A DNA stretch of 64,000 nt from Gloeopeniophorella convolvens (Eukaryota > Basidiomycota > Agaricomycetes > Russulales): positions 124,001 to 188,000 of the forward strand of contig WTXD01000032.1 of NCBI GenBank assembly GCA_022496205.1, given 5' to 3'. A program made the translations under genes and the position numbers. Position 1 is the first letter of the stretch, and every line of letters starts with the position of its first letter. The notes beneath the pieces are model-generated. The model was not told the DNA's origin, searched no databases, and worked only from the letters and a program-made list of their open reading frames with translations. This document shows positions 1-11,531 of this stretch, one piece after another.

Positions 1-359
1 ATTACTTATTGTTTTGTCCGGATCTCCCAGGCGCGCTGATGTAGGGTTGCAGTCATCTACACCACTACGAGTTGGTGGACTTCGTGCACGGGAAACAGCG
101 CCGCATTTGGCGGGACCAACCCCCTCTGGATCGCCCGTTATGCTTCTAGTATCGGTACGCTCCCCGCGGGGTGGAGGTGCGTGCGAGATCGCTGCCAGAT
201 TGCGGGCGCGTGATACTGATAATGTTACACGCGGCCCGCAGCGTCGCCAGTTTCTGGCAATATGCAGATTCAGGACCGAATCCCGGAGACCAGGATCTGT
301 TCAATGGGTCACTTGCGGGGTTGCAGAGGTCTGTTTGTTTCATCCTCTCCGTACTATGA
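1..359 (+). CDS. GH25 lysozyme, 3' part (partial, paralogue of the next gene)
   Basis: Two exons can be read: 53-176 (VIYTTTSWW... to ...LPAGWR) and 242-359 (SFWQYADSGPNPGDQD...), separated by a 65-nt intron, with a stop at 357-359. The protein matches residue by residue the C-terminal third of the complete GH25 gene starting at 1746, including the conserved WWT.CTGNSAAF and FWQYADSG blocks. GH25 enzymes of this type are secreted N,O-diacetylmuramidases that cut bacterial peptidoglycan. The catalytic N-terminal half lies left of the window. The short exon that precedes 2481 in the paralogue cannot be recognised here (bases 20-52 give no clean GT donor), so this copy may be decayed or spliced differently. 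The last residues (RSVCFILSVL) are not typical of the family. Confidence 0.7.
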
Positions 360-1745
360 TGTACCTGATGCCTCTGCAGCATTGCACGGGGTTAGAATAT
401 GATGTTCCACCTGTAAAGATTCTGTGTGTAATGCAGTTGGGCTGGGCGCTTGCTGGGTATGCAAGGTGTTTCAATATGATCCTGGTTACCCCTACGGGTG
501 TTCGGTGGAAGCGCCAAGTCCCTTCGTGGTTAGTAGACGGAACAATAGTATGGTTGGCGAACGCCACATGGTTTACTCCCTACAATCAGGGGTCACCGGT
601 CATTAGTGGGTGTTTATGGGTGTCAATTTACCTTGGTGCTGAGAGCATTGTGCTGTGGTTGTAAGATCGTTACGCAAAGCGGTAAGGCGCGTGATTCGGT
701 TTCTCTGACAATCTTGGCGGAAGCCCCCAGGGCCCCATCTTGCGACATGATCCAATATGCTGTAAGCGCCCGTTCCAAGCCTTGCCACACGTCCAATCGC
801 TTCGGACGACTGCGTGCTGTGTCATGATTGCGCCACATCGAGTCTCCGCCATGCGCGTGCAGAAGGTCACGGGAATTCGACGAGGTGGCGCACGGCGCCT
901 TCCGTTCTCTGAATCTGCCGTCAATTTCAGAGGCCGCAAACAGCTCGGAGCCGACGCATGTACTCTACACATGCAGCTGTCAATCATCGACTATACCTAC
1001 AGTCGGCTGCAGCAAACTCCACTTACAACTGTTCGGTGTTTCCCTGCTCTTGTCTGCTCTGGTGCTCACATATTCTACGGCATTCCTGTGCGCTCTGCGT
1101 CCCCAGATCACCCCCTCGAAACCCAAGGGGACACTGGGATATGATAATGATGTCTTGGCAAGCTTCCGATAATTCGCGGTTTCGTGGCAAAGAACATGCT
1201 GCCTCTGATCGGCGTTTCAAGAACCGTCATCGGTACTGTCAGGGGTGCTAGCATATCTCTTCAAGAATCGTCTGCTCGTGACATATCTCGGCGACATTCG
1301 ACAAAAGCGGCCCAAACGAGAGAAGGGCAGACTCCTTGAAAAAAGAACACACGAATCGTCGCACGTTTGCTAGGTCTCTGCTGCGGCATTTGGAATTGCC
1401 CTGCCGTACTATATGCCGATCATACGGACGAAGCCACCCGTTGCAAGACCCTCAAGTCAAATACGCAGTCCAGAGCGGCTGAGAACCAACTGTTGCCAGC
1501 ATGCCCCAAAGCATTTTCGACAGCTCCTTGACACACTGGATCCACCACCATGCGGCTCCGAGGACGGGGCTGGTCACGTCGCTTGTCGTCTGGCCCACTT
1601 GCCTTGCCTTTCGAGCTCGTGCGCCGTGCCGTCGTATGTAGCCATCGTTCTCCGAAGTACTCGACCACATGAGGCCTTGTATGTGGTCACATCGAGTCCT
1701 GCTTAAAAGCCGGGTAGCTCTAGGGGAGACCTTGCGTCCAGCACC
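360..1745. other. Intergenic, no gene seen
   Basis: About 1.4 kb between the two GH25 copies. The open frames here are short, overlap on both strands and carry no recognisable domain. A TTAAAAG element near 1703 is a weak TATA-like candidate for the downstream lysozyme gene. Confidence 0.6.
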
Positions 1746-2786
1746 ATGCGGTCTCTCTACCTGGCCACACTCTCTGCTGCTCTCTCTGCGTCGGCCAGCC
1801 CTTTAATCAAGCGTGCGGATCCGCAAGGTGTCGATGTCTCTCACTACCAAGGGGCCATCAACTGGAACACAATGAAGTCCAACGGTGTGGCTTTCGCCTA
1901 CATCAAGGCGACCGAAGGCACCAGTACGCCCAACTACCGGACTATTGAGCGATCGTCCCGCTGATCCACCTCGTGTCGCAGCATATCTTGACCCCGAGTT
2001 TTCTGCGAACTACGATGGTGCGACGAATGTTGGCATCATCCGCGGGGGGTATCACTTTGCCCATCCTGACACGTCAAGCGGTGCCACGCAAGCCAACTAC
2101 TTCCTCGCTCACGGTGGTCGGTATTTCCGATTAGAATTATTGAAGGTATTCTCAATGTCTGCCGCAGGCGGGTGGTCCGGCGACGGCATCACGCTCCCTG
2201 GAGCCATCGACCTTGAAGGTTATTCTTCCTCATCTGCTACTCGGCCTTTCCTGGGAATTGAGGCAGTCTTTTCCCAGCTGGTTGCTACGGATTGACCGCA
2301 GCCGCAATGGTCTCCTGGATCAAGGACTTTTCCAGCACGTACCATTCAAAGACTTCGGTGTGAGTGCTTCTGCTCTTGCATTCTTCGTCCTCTTTCGACA
2401 GCTCTCTGACCTATAAATAGATACCCAGGTCAGTTATTTTGCGTTTTTTTTGGAGCTGTGACTGCCTCACGTCTTTCCAGTGATATACACCACCACAAGC
2501 TGGTGGACTGAATGCACGGGCAACAGCGCTGCATTTGCCTCGACTAACCCACTGTGGATTGCTGATTGGGCTTCTAGCATCGGAACTCTTCCTGCAGGCT
2601 GGAGGTACACACGCGTTCCTGCATACCTGCGTTAATAACGGACTGAGACACCCGCACAGCTACACCACCTTCTGGCAGTACGCCGACTCCGGGTCTAACC
2701 CTGGAGACCAGGACAAGTTCAACGGTGACTTGGCTGGACTCAAGAGGTGCGCCGTCGGTCTTTGCCCTTTCACACCGCTGGAGTAA
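1746..2786 (+). CDS. Secreted GH25 lysozyme (Chalaropsis type)
   Basis: Seven exons: 1746-1923, 1982-2116, 2168-2218, 2278-2359, 2421-2428, 2481-2604, 2660-2786, giving 234 aa. An N-terminal signal peptide (RSLYLATLSAALSASAS) is followed by a KR site near residue 23, suggesting a propeptide. The GH25 TIM barrel follows: GVDVSHYQG (Asp30), YIKATEG, IIRGGYHFAHP, AIDLE (Asp119 and Glu121, catalytic pair), YPVIYTTTSWW and FWQYADSG. The length fits fungal GH25 enzymes. The product should cleave bacterial peptidoglycan outside the cell. Exon 5 is an 8-nt microexon (ATACCCAG), needed to restore SVYPVIY in frame. The extreme C-terminus is uncertain: a further intron starting at 2746 would replace the CAVGLCPFTPLE tail. 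The upstream partial paralogue makes this a tandem duplication. Confidence 0.88.
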
Positions 2787-4803
2787 GCTCATTTCGGTGT
2801 AGGATCGCCTTAGGTTAGTTACAGACAAAGACACCCTATGGGTTAGCCAAGGAAAGGGAGGAACTGCACATCTGATCATGTGTTGCCATCTATCATGAAT
2901 TTTGTTCTTGAACCAGGTAGTTGGCAGTGGCTCGGCATGAATTCCTTCGTCCATGATGTGGTACGATGCTACAAGTGCACCGACTCAATCACATACCGCA
3001 AGCAGCGCGTACCCGTACCGAGAGTTTCGTGTTGACATAACGCCGCTAAATGGCACTTGACACCTTTTTGGCATCGTATCGAGTCGTTCCCGCCATCGAG
3101 TGCGCCAGAGTTCGGGAACATGCAGAGACTGCGGAGCTCTGCGGAGTTGATCAAGCGCTCGGCGCCCTCCGTGTAGGACTTCCGTCATGATCATGCCTTT
3201 CTGCCTTGTACAGCAACCTCATACTGCAATTCAATGCGCACAGCTCCAGCTTCGACGAGCACCTCCTGCCGGCGCCTGTCATAAGCAGTATATGCCGCCT
3301 CATCATGGAAGTTTCATCTCCGCACTGAAGAGCACATGAGAGCCCTCAGGAAACAAACCGGCCCATTCGGAACTTCGGGCTCGGGCTATTCGGTTCTCTC
3401 TTTTTGTGGGTTCAACCGCGCAAATGCTGCGCCAATCCAATCAATCTTTCCACAAGAGTTTCGTGAGGAGGTCGGTTCTCTGATCTAGGCTTTCTGCACG
3501 CTACTGCCGGTGTCTACTTGTTACGACCCTGACGTCGCATCTTCTCGGGCCCCGATGACAGCAAAGCCGCTCCGGATACAGTTCATGGTTCTCTTCCATC
3601 GCCGGTCACAGGTACATTATACCCGCTCACAGATTCGCCTACAGACGAATCTGAATACCTTGTTGGTTATCATGTTCGCCCTCTTTGCTATCTTCATCCC
3701 TACGTGCCGGTTCGCCGACATAGCCGTCGCACCCCAAAGGCCCCAAGTTTGTATATTCACTTTCCCTGTCTAATAACGCATCGAAAATCTGCTATGAGCA
3801 CGTGGAACATACTGTGCCAACGCCGTCCCAACGCCACGCTTTAGGATTGGCTCCGAGTTACTGTCACCGCAGCGCGCTGGGACCCCAGCTCCTGCTGGAC
3901 CCTGAGGGGTGCAATTAGAGCTAGAATCGTCCGAGGCGGTGATCACCTTAAGGGCTGGACCCGCGCAGCGAGGGCGCAGGCCAGCTGTCTCATGTCGTGA
4001 GGCTTGTGCCCGTCCCTTGGCTTGCATCCGTCCAGAGACACGCATGCATCTCGCACGAGGAACCTTGCCACATTCGGCTCGACTAGCTCATGCAGGCTAC
4101 CCACCAAACTTCTAGCATCGAAGTCCTCTACGAAGGTTGTGAGTAGTCCTCCACGGAGTCACCGGGTTGACGCAGGAGTGAGGCTATTCCAGCCGGGCTA
4201 CTACTCCAACAGTGCTTATTTGGGACCCAGTGGCCGCGGAGACAGGTTGGATTCGAGAACCGCGTGCTCGCCATGTTCGCGCTTATGGGGAAGTCAGCCT
4301 TGTTACTTAGGCTTGCGCCGAGCTGAATCTGGACAATCAAAGTTTGCTGGTATGCACGGCGATCAGCGTCGGAGAAGAGGGCTGGTGCCAATGCAGTGAT
4401 CGCAGTGCTTTGTAATGCCATTCGGGAGAGAGCGCGTACTTTTTGATGTATCGTTTGATTTTGCCGAGGTGGTCTCGTTGTGACTGTCTCCTCCCACCTC
4501 TCTGCGACCAACGGTCGCCGATAGGAGAGCCACTAGTGGTGCTAGCTCAGTATTCTCCCAATGCAGCTCCAACGAGTTGGGACTTGGAATGTCACGCATG
4601 TGACTGAGCGTATCACGTGAAATGATCAGGGCGGCGGGAGGTGCAACGTCAGCCTCGTCACGGTTCCGTACGTGCGAGTTGCCTGCTCTTCTGCACCAAG
4701 CCAACCTGCTCCGTCTTCTCTCCTCTCAGACCCGAGCATTCGCCCATCTACTCTTCCTTCTGCATCTCTGCGTACTGTATCTTAGGAAAGCTAGATATAC
4801 GAT
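2787..4803. other. Intergenic, no gene seen
   Basis: Two kilobases with only short, unsupported frames (for example 3510-3773 plus and 4128-4511 minus). None shows a domain, a signal peptide or plausible splice continuity. A CACGTG element at 4614-4619 lies about 190 bp upstream of the ERV14 start. Confidence 0.55.
4614..4619. promoter_or_regulatory. CACGTG (E-box/Cbf1-type) element upstream of ERV14
   Basis: TATCACGTGA context, 185 bp upstream of the ERV14 ATG. The same core recurs upstream of several other housekeeping genes in this window. The binding factor is inferred, not shown. Confidence 0.4.
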
Positions 4804-5539
4804 ATGGGTGGTGCTGGTGCGTGTCCTAGGCCTCCTCGCGGTTCATTCGAGGCGCTGACAGCCATGTTGTTGCGCAGGCTGGTTATTCCTTTTCGCGGTC
4901 CTCATGGCCGCAGGGCTGCTGTTCACCATGGTCTTCTTCGTGCGTGCACTCCTCCGATGGGATATGTGCCCCTACCCCGCCATTTGACTGAGCTCTGCCG
5001 TGTCGTCACCCCATACGCAGATCATAATGTTTTCTGACCTCGAGTGTGATTACATCAATCCCATAGACCTCTGCAACAAGCTCAATCAGGTTCGTTGCCA
5101 ACACTTTATACTCAAACCGTCAGCGCTCTGACCCTGACGCATCGACACCCCCCAGTTCGTCCTACCGGAGAATACTGCCCATGCCTTCCTCACAGTACTG
5201 TTCTTGATCTCTGGACAATGGACTGCATTCCTTCTAAATGCCCCATTACTCGCGTTCAACATCAACAAGTACGTTGCCTTTTCGGCCATTACGTCTTCAG
5301 CCTCGTTCTGATCGTCTGCCAAAAGGATACGAAACAAAAATCATATGTACGACGCGACGGAGATCTTCCGCAGCCTCTCCGGACACAAGAAAGAGAGCTT
5401 TATCAAGCTCGGCTTTTATCTTCTCTCCTTCTTCTACTATCTCTACCGGTAAGTCCCCCTCTGTAGTATTGCGTACCTTGGTCTCACGGGGATCTGCTTG
5501 CCCAGGATGATTGTTGCCCTCATTTCTGAGAGTGAATAA
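4804..5539 (+). CDS. ERV14: ERV14/cornichon-family COPII cargo receptor
   Basis: Six exons: 4804-4816, 4878-4939, 5021-5089, 5156-5268, 5326-5448, 5506-5539, giving 137 aa, against 138 in yeast Erv14. Three membrane segments are visible: [17 protein letters not shown], the [19 protein letters not shown] region, and [17 protein letters not shown] before MIVALISE. The family signatures [19 protein letters not shown] and [14 protein letters not shown] are intact. Erv14 cycles between ER and Golgi and loads transmembrane cargo with long membrane segments into COPII vesicles. The first coding exon is only 13 nt (MGGA plus one base), so the start depends on the splice at 4816/4878. That splice gives the family N-terminus exactly. 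The gene stands alone, with a CACGTG element upstream. Confidence 0.95.
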
Positions 5540-5996
5540 ACGGATCTTGTCTTCATAGTCATCCCCGCAACGCTCGGCCACCGGGACAAGAGAGGTGGCT
5601 GGCTGTTTTTATGACGGAAGCGAACGAAACGGATTGCGATGACGAGGCCCCGATCCGAACGGGATAGGCTAGATGATTACGGCTTGAAGCGAGACTGGAC
5701 GTGCTATATCTACTTTTACTACCTGCTTGCTTTATCATCGCATTCGGAATCGACTCGCTTGAAACGAACTGCTTTCTCTGTATTTGGCGAGTCGGGCGTC
5801 AACAGTCCTGCGTACGAACAATACGCTCAGTACCAAAAAGGAAGACATAGGTCGGATAGGCCTTAGGGGCGGGGTGTGCGTGGTACACTAACAGCGAGTA
5901 GACTGGATAAATAAGCTACTGGGATAAAAGCGATGCGGGACAAAGGAAGCCAGGGATAATTGACGGGTGAAAGAGGTGCCTATTGATGCATGGTGT
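5540..5996. other. 3' intergenic between convergent genes
   Basis: About 450 bp between the ends of ERV14 (plus) and the RRM gene (minus). The 75-aa frame at 5639-5866 has no recognisable feature and is probably 3'-UTR. Confidence 0.6.
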
Positions 5997-7055
5997 TTAG
6001 TCCAATTCCATCTTTCCATCTCCTTTTTCCCTTCGTCCCCCACCCGCACCGCGCCGCGGGCGGCCACGACCACGACCACGGCCACCGCGACCCGACGCAG
6101 CCGGAACGTAATCCTTCGGGTCCGCACCTGGTGGCGCAATGAGGATATGCGCACGAGCCGCTGCCTCCGGGTCGCGAGAAATAATGTCGTCCGAACGCAT
6201 TTTGCTGTTAGTCAAGGATGTGTCATGACCACTTCGTCGTGAATCGTGTCTTGAACCACTCACGAGCCGCTATCTGTTTCCATGAGTGCATCCACGCTGC
6301 CGTTCACGGCGCCGAGGCCCAGGCGCCCGCTGAGGCTTGCGTTGACACCGCCCACGATGCGCACGCCCAGGGTCCGACCATCCGCAACTTGTTTATCGAA
6401 GGTCCGAACGGCTTCCCGCGCGTCCTTTTCCTGCTTGAAGGTCAACCGGACAGTGACTTCTCCGTTGCCAGACTGCTTGACGGATGACTGGGTGATGGGA
6501 CCGCAGCGCTTAAAGATGGCCTGCAAAAACAGGTTGAGTATCGGAATTTGCCACTCTTGGAAGGCAGGATGTGATAGCTGGGGTCGCCAGAGGTTATCGC
6601 GTGGGATGAAGAAGGAAGCGGCCGGAATGGAAAACACGAAGGAACCACGATCCAAGTTGCGCAGCCGGCGGCGAGGATTGAGGGCTGCTCACCTCTACGT
6701 CCTCAGCAGACGTTCCCTTGACGAGACCGGTGACTTCAACAACATTTCCTCGAGTACTCGCCCCCAGAATGGACAGCTCCTTATCCACAGTGAGCCCCGT
6801 GGCCTCCCTTAGAGCCCTGGCCGCGCCCCCAAAGTTCATCTTCGGAGGAGCATCCTTGGACGGCGTGTCCAGACGATCAGAAAGCGACTTGCCGCCTTCA
6901 CCGCCCTGTTGAAACATGTCGTGCTTCCATTGTGAGTTGATGTCGCCTTTTGGAGGGCGTGTATAAGGCGACGAGCCGGCGCGTTGAGACTTGGAGCGAA
7001 CAGGACCGACACCTGCATCCGGGCTCACGTTCATGCGCTCGAGGAGGGAGGCCAT
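5997..7055 (-). CDS. RRM protein with Gly/Arg-rich tail (Aly/REF/Yra1-like)
   Basis: Three exons on the minus strand: 7055-6693, 6520-6264, 6204-5997, giving 275 aa. The N-terminal ~80 residues are basic and disordered (MASLLERMNVSPDAG...). A single RRM follows at about residues 105-185, with RNP2-like VVEVTGLV and RNP1-like VTVRLTFKQ. The tail carries GRGGRGRGRGRPRRGAGGG. A central RRM flanked by Arg/Gly-rich arms is the layout of Aly/REF mRNA export adaptors, so a role in nuclear mRNA packaging or export is likely. Orthology to Yra1/Mlo3 is inferred, since the short conserved N- and C-terminal boxes are not clearly seen. An ATG at 7163 would add 36 residues. MASLLERM at 7055 looks more natural. 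The gene is divergent from the PARG-like gene. Confidence 0.75.
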
Positions 7056-7185
7056 GCTGGAGGATGTACTAGAGGCTGGGTTGCGGGGGAGAGAAAAGCT
7101 GTGGAAGGCACTGAAGAGAGCGGAAGGCGACCGGCAATGCTTGCGCCCACTGAAAGCTGCCACACAGCAACAGTCAAATGTGACG

Positions 7186-7208
7186 CACGTGACAAAAAGA
7201 TCACGTCA
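7186..7208. promoter_or_regulatory. CACGTG plus TCACGTCA elements in a divergent promoter
   Basis: CACGTG at 7186-7191 and the CRE-like TCACGTCA at 7201-7208 sit in the ~270 bp between the RRM gene (minus, starts 7055) and the PARG-like gene (plus, starts 7325). They probably serve both genes. Confidence 0.45.
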
Positions 7209-7324
7209 CGCCATTTTGAAGCGGAGACCCAATGAGTCCTCGGATTTTGCTGCCTGCGACCTCGCCCTTTCCATACGCCACTCCAGCACGAACTACCACC
7301 ACGCAACCTCCCCCCTCAGCCACC

Positions 7325-8674
7325 ATGACTGCAATCGCTTCTATTGCCTCCAAGCGCGACGCAGTACGATCCCGTACTCGTTCCTCCACTCGTAAACCCT
7401 CAAAGCTCACCCCTGCCAGCCTTCAACGAAAAGCGCAGCACCAGGTCCATAAGGATCATACCAAATCCCACAGAGGGGAAAGGCGATCCTCCGTCTATGC
7501 GCACGCCGCACATCGTGCTAAACGCACGCAGTGGGCTTTGATCGCTCAGCAGACCGCACGGATCGTTCTCGGTGACGGCAAGTACGTAGAGACACGGCGT
7601 GTGCCCGTGGCTTCTACCCTTGCTGATGCGTCCGAGACCCCACAGCACTCCTCCATAGTTCCCACGACCACTTGGCATATTGTCCATGACATTTCTGCCC
7701 AAGTGCGTTCCTCCGTTCTCGGCACCACCTTCTATCCTCTTTCCGAGGAAATCCCTTCACCTACACACCCCGCCTGTCCCGTGACCACTTTCGACTTCTC
7801 GAAGGGGTCAGTTCCTTCTGTCGTCCGCAGGTTACACATGAACGAGCAATGCCCTACCAAGTCACCCTCATACCGCCTTCATGACTCGCACATCGGTGTA
7901 CTCTCATCCATCTCCTCACGTCGTCCTGGGTCTGGTTTCTTGAAGGGTGGTTCAACGTCTGATGCTATCCTTGCCCGTGCCACCTCCCTCATATCCTCCC
8001 TCTCTTCCGCTCTTGCCCAGCCATTTTTTCGCCTCCTCAAACAGCACTTCAAGGACAGCGACCCTACCATGGCTGCTCTTTCCAACGACTCAATGCTATA
8101 CTCCCCTTCCGTCGTTGGCTTTCGCCGTGACGACTCCGACCGCCTAGAGGCCACCGATGACGATTTTGATGGCGAATTGGATGGCATCCCAGCCGATCCC
8201 ACGACTAGGGAACTCGAAGCGCCCCCTGCCGTCAATGGCCAAAATCAACGCGCAATGGGAGAGTACGCTGCTCCGTACTACATGAACGTGCTATCTGTTG
8301 CGCCCGCGAACGCCCACACACTTCGCTCTGCGTCCCACACAGTTCCAGAGTCAGAGTTTGAGTGCGTTCTGCGGCAGACTACAAAGGCTCGCATTGCTAA
8401 GGCTCTGCGTCTCTTGGCTGCACGTGGTAACTCTGTTTTGGTTCTGGGCCTCTTCGGACATGAAGAGGGTACGCCAGCGGAAATGGTCGCGCAGATCTAT
8501 GCAGAGCTCCTCGCGTGCCCACCTCATTCCGAGGATCCCAATGATGGAGAGTTAAAGGACGTCTTCCAGAAGGTCGTGTTCGCTATTCCGGGGAAGTTGC
8601 ATAGCCAGTTCCACAAGGCTTTCGATCTGCGAGTCTTCGAAGATCAGCTTATTCGTTCGCTGGAACAGTGCTAA
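7325..8674 (+). CDS. Microbial-type PARG-like protein (DUF2263/TIGR02452), probably inactive
   Basis: Intronless, 449 aa from the ATG at 7325, whose context CCACCATGA is strong; an ATG at 7232 would add 31 residues. The family skeleton is readable: AQQTARIVLGDGKY (about 74-87, usual IAEET..IL..G.Y start), SSRRPGSGFLKGG (about 198-209, usual SAR.PGGGF..GA), SMLYSPSVVGFRRD (about 256-269) and SVLVLGLFGHEEGT (about 371-383, usual VLGAWGCG), then VVFAIPG. Known members hydrolyse poly(ADP-ribose) with a GGG-x(6-8)-QEE loop. Here the first part reads GSG and the QEE position reads SDA (about 212-214), so the catalytic glutamates are missing. An acidic linker (DDDFDGELDG) sits between the core blocks. 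Family membership is inferred from these motifs and loss of activity from the missing residues. It may be an ADP-ribose-binding or purely structural homologue. Confidence 0.7.
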   Translation: MTAIASIASKRDAVRSRTRSSTRKPSKLTPASLQRKAQHQVHKDHTKSHRGERRSSVYAHAAHRAKRTQWALIAQQTARIVLGDGKYVETRRVPVASTLADASETPQHSSIVPTTTWHIVHDISAQVRSSVLGTTFYPLSEEIPSPTHPACPVTTFDFSKGSVPSVVRRLHMNEQCPTKSPSYRLHDSHIGVLSSISSRRPGSGFLKGGSTSDAILARATSLISSLSSALAQPFFRLLKQHFKDSDPTMAALSNDSMLYSPSVVGFRRDDSDRLEATDDDFDGELDGIPADPTTRELEAPPAVNGQNQRAMGEYAAPYYMNVLSVAPANAHTLRSASHTVPESEFECVLRQTTKARIAKALRLLAARGNSVLVLGLFGHEEGTPAEMVAQIYAELLACPPHSEDPNDGELKDVFQKVVFAIPGKLHSQFHKAFDLRVFEDQLIRSLEQC

Positions 8675-11531
8675 CTGGCTCCACGTCTCCTGATGCCTCT
8701 TCTTTCATAACACCGAATGTTAGCTACACTATGTTATTTGCCGTCCAAGTATTGTGTAGCTCGATCGCTTGTATACCCTTCCTATTGTAAAGAATGTTAT
8801 GTTTATGTGTATGGAGAGTCTTAAGTGAACAATCAAGACTCGAACTATGTGATGAACCCGTTCAATGTGTGTTATTCTGCCGCTGTGATAGTACCGCCGA
8901 GAAGTGACACGCGTAAGCAGGCCCAAAGTGCCTGCGTGCGCAACGCAGTAACCTACCGGTTTGCGAAAACATTCCCGATATCCGCGAAGTAAAGTTCCGC
9001 TGCTACGATACCGTGGTGTGGATGACCGCAACGCCCTGCATACCGTCACTCTGGGCGTCATGCAGCATGATGAGAATGAGAGCCGAAACCTGCAACGCAG
9101 CAACACGAATGGAGCTGCGCCGTCGTCAGGGAATATCTGCACAAGGTTTGCGCGGCGAGCAGGGTCGCAGGCTCTCTGGGAATGGGGGCCACATCGTTTG
9201 AGCGCGAGCTCCGTGATCGGGTGTGGCGCCCGCCACGTTTCGCCCGCAAAATGTTGGGCTGGTCAACAACGACGGCGCGGCCAGCCGAGAACAGCGTGAA
9301 TGCCGAGAGGCGCCTGCAGATCGACCACAGGAAACGCGCAGACACTGCGCAAATGGACGCAGAGTGCCTTGAAACACGGTCCGTTGCCGTCGCCTGCGCA
9401 CACCAGTTTACTCCCACACATTCAATCCCACGACGTGCCAATGCCGGACGCCTGCGCGCCCCGTCCCGCCGAGCGCAGTAAGCGAACGAGGCTCCGGTCA
9501 TCCCTTTTTGGGCGGGGCGCTGGAACGCCGCCCGGCCATGCGGCTATGACGGAGGGGGCCAGCATCGCGCCTCGCGGATTTGCACTCGCCATGCATCGTC
9601 CCTGGTCCCACGCTCCAATATGACTGGAGTGGAATCGCGATATTCCCGGTGCCACGCACCGAGATTTCGTGATCCCTGCCAGATACGTTTGGACACTGCC
9701 GCCCGAGGCTGCATCACAGGTGCGCACCGGTGCGGAGTCGCGCGCGCTGTTAGCGGGCGTGGAGGGTGCATTGCGGCCGTCAACACTCACAGCCCGGGGA
9801 TCATGATGTCCCAGAAGACCGCATGCGTGAGTGCCGCTACTGCCAATTTTGGGCGTGCGGCATGCTCGCATTTAATGTGCATGTCCTGCAAGCGAGATTA
9901 GGCTCTGCGACCTCGCAGCCGTAGAAGGTCCGAAGGAGCCTCCCGCGGGTTTCGGCCAGTTTAACTTCTGACTATCAGACGCTTCCGGAAGTCCGCGCAG
10001 GGCGACTTGGGGTCTTCACATGTCTCCCGGTGCCCTGTCTCAGAGAACAATAACAACTGGCGTCGATGCGAAAAAAGAAGAGGAGCCGGGTGCGCTGGAA
10101 TATAGCTATATCATGACATGATTCTGGATCGGAACATCTATGAACCATACGTACCGTAGGTGGTCCACGGGAGTGCCGCCAGTCCACTTGCCCAAGGTAA
10201 CGAACCCGCGTCTCGGTGCCGAGGGTCACGTAACCCCGCAACTTGCAACAGCTGTACCATCTGCGGGAGTTTCCGATGCATGCACTGACAGCGGAAGTGG
10301 CTGCGATTGGAGTCAGCGGCGCATGTGGCCCGATTGGTGGGATTATTGCAAAAGCATGCGTCGCAGATGGCGACGATACAAACCGAGCAGACTGCCAGAG
10401 GGAAGAGATGGCACATGACGCGTGACGAGCTACGGTTCTTGCTGAGAAAGGCACCCCATAGAGGCATGGCATAGAACGTGCACATTTTGGCGTCGACGAT
10501 CACCGCATCCCTAGACTTTCAGGAGACTACAGCATCGCAGCGCCCTAGTTCAAAGCCTGTCAAGGTAACCTCCATCAGGAATCCTTAATCCCACGGCACC
10601 GCGCAAGTGGCCTGGAGGTAACCCCAGGGCGTTTACAGTTCTGGAAGTTAGGCCACAGGCGACACTATTTGGCTCCAAGACGGCGTCTCTATGTTTGAGA
10701 AGGATGTGCGGCGTACCAACGATCGCCGTACAATGCATCGGCAGACCGATACGTGGTGCAAAGCCCCAAGAGGTACATTTTCCCTGAAACTCTGTAACCA
10801 AAGGAACAGGAAGGCCCTAGGGGTGCTGAAGCTTCCGAGTGCACCGGGGTCTAGATGCTGGGTACACCCTGATTTTGTGGGAGGAGGGATAATTTGCCAG
10901 ATCCAACAACGAACGATGGTTCCTCGGCCTCAGTCGCTGGCTGCCAGCGTTCAAGGACAACCAAACAGCAGCATACAACGTTGAGCAGGGCGGTTTCACG
11001 GCTTCTCGTGACGGAACCAATTATTCGGAACAGGGGTGCCCGGGGTCCCGCGGACGGACACTTTGTCGTGTGTCTGGGACCGAAAGGTTGGTCTACACCG
11101 CTTTGTATGGTTGGTAGTGCTCCCGTTGACCCGCTCACTCCATCTCGCCCATGTCCGGGTCATATCAAATGACGGACAGCTGCTTATTGTCTACAGGTCT
11201 TGGGTTTCCCGTGTCCTTAGCATCCGCGGGCATAGCTCGGATCTGACACAGAGATTCACTGCCTATCTTCAGGGCAACGCCGAAACCAGGCGTGATGCGC
11301 AGAGGGTCGGTGCATGGCTCGTAACCCAAATGGGCGGCTAGATCAAGGCGAGAGTACTTATGTACGGCCACGCCTGCAAGACATTTGTGTGCCACTCCCC
11401 ACGTCCTCTCTCACGACTTTGACGACGCGGCAACCACCTTGTATTTATCCTAAGACGTCCTCGTTCAGTGCGTCGCTTTTCGAGTCCATTATCCTACCCT
11501 TTGCTTAAATTCCTTTCGCCTCTGCAGCAAG
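8675..11531. other. 2.9-kb block without a convincing gene
   Basis: Many overlapping short frames on both strands (for example 9422-9871 minus and 9975-10472 minus), none with a domain or consistent exon structure. GC content and CpG use look ordinary, and I see no terminal repeats or transposase motif. It could hold a decayed element or a lncRNA. Nothing in it can be supported. Confidence 0.5.
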
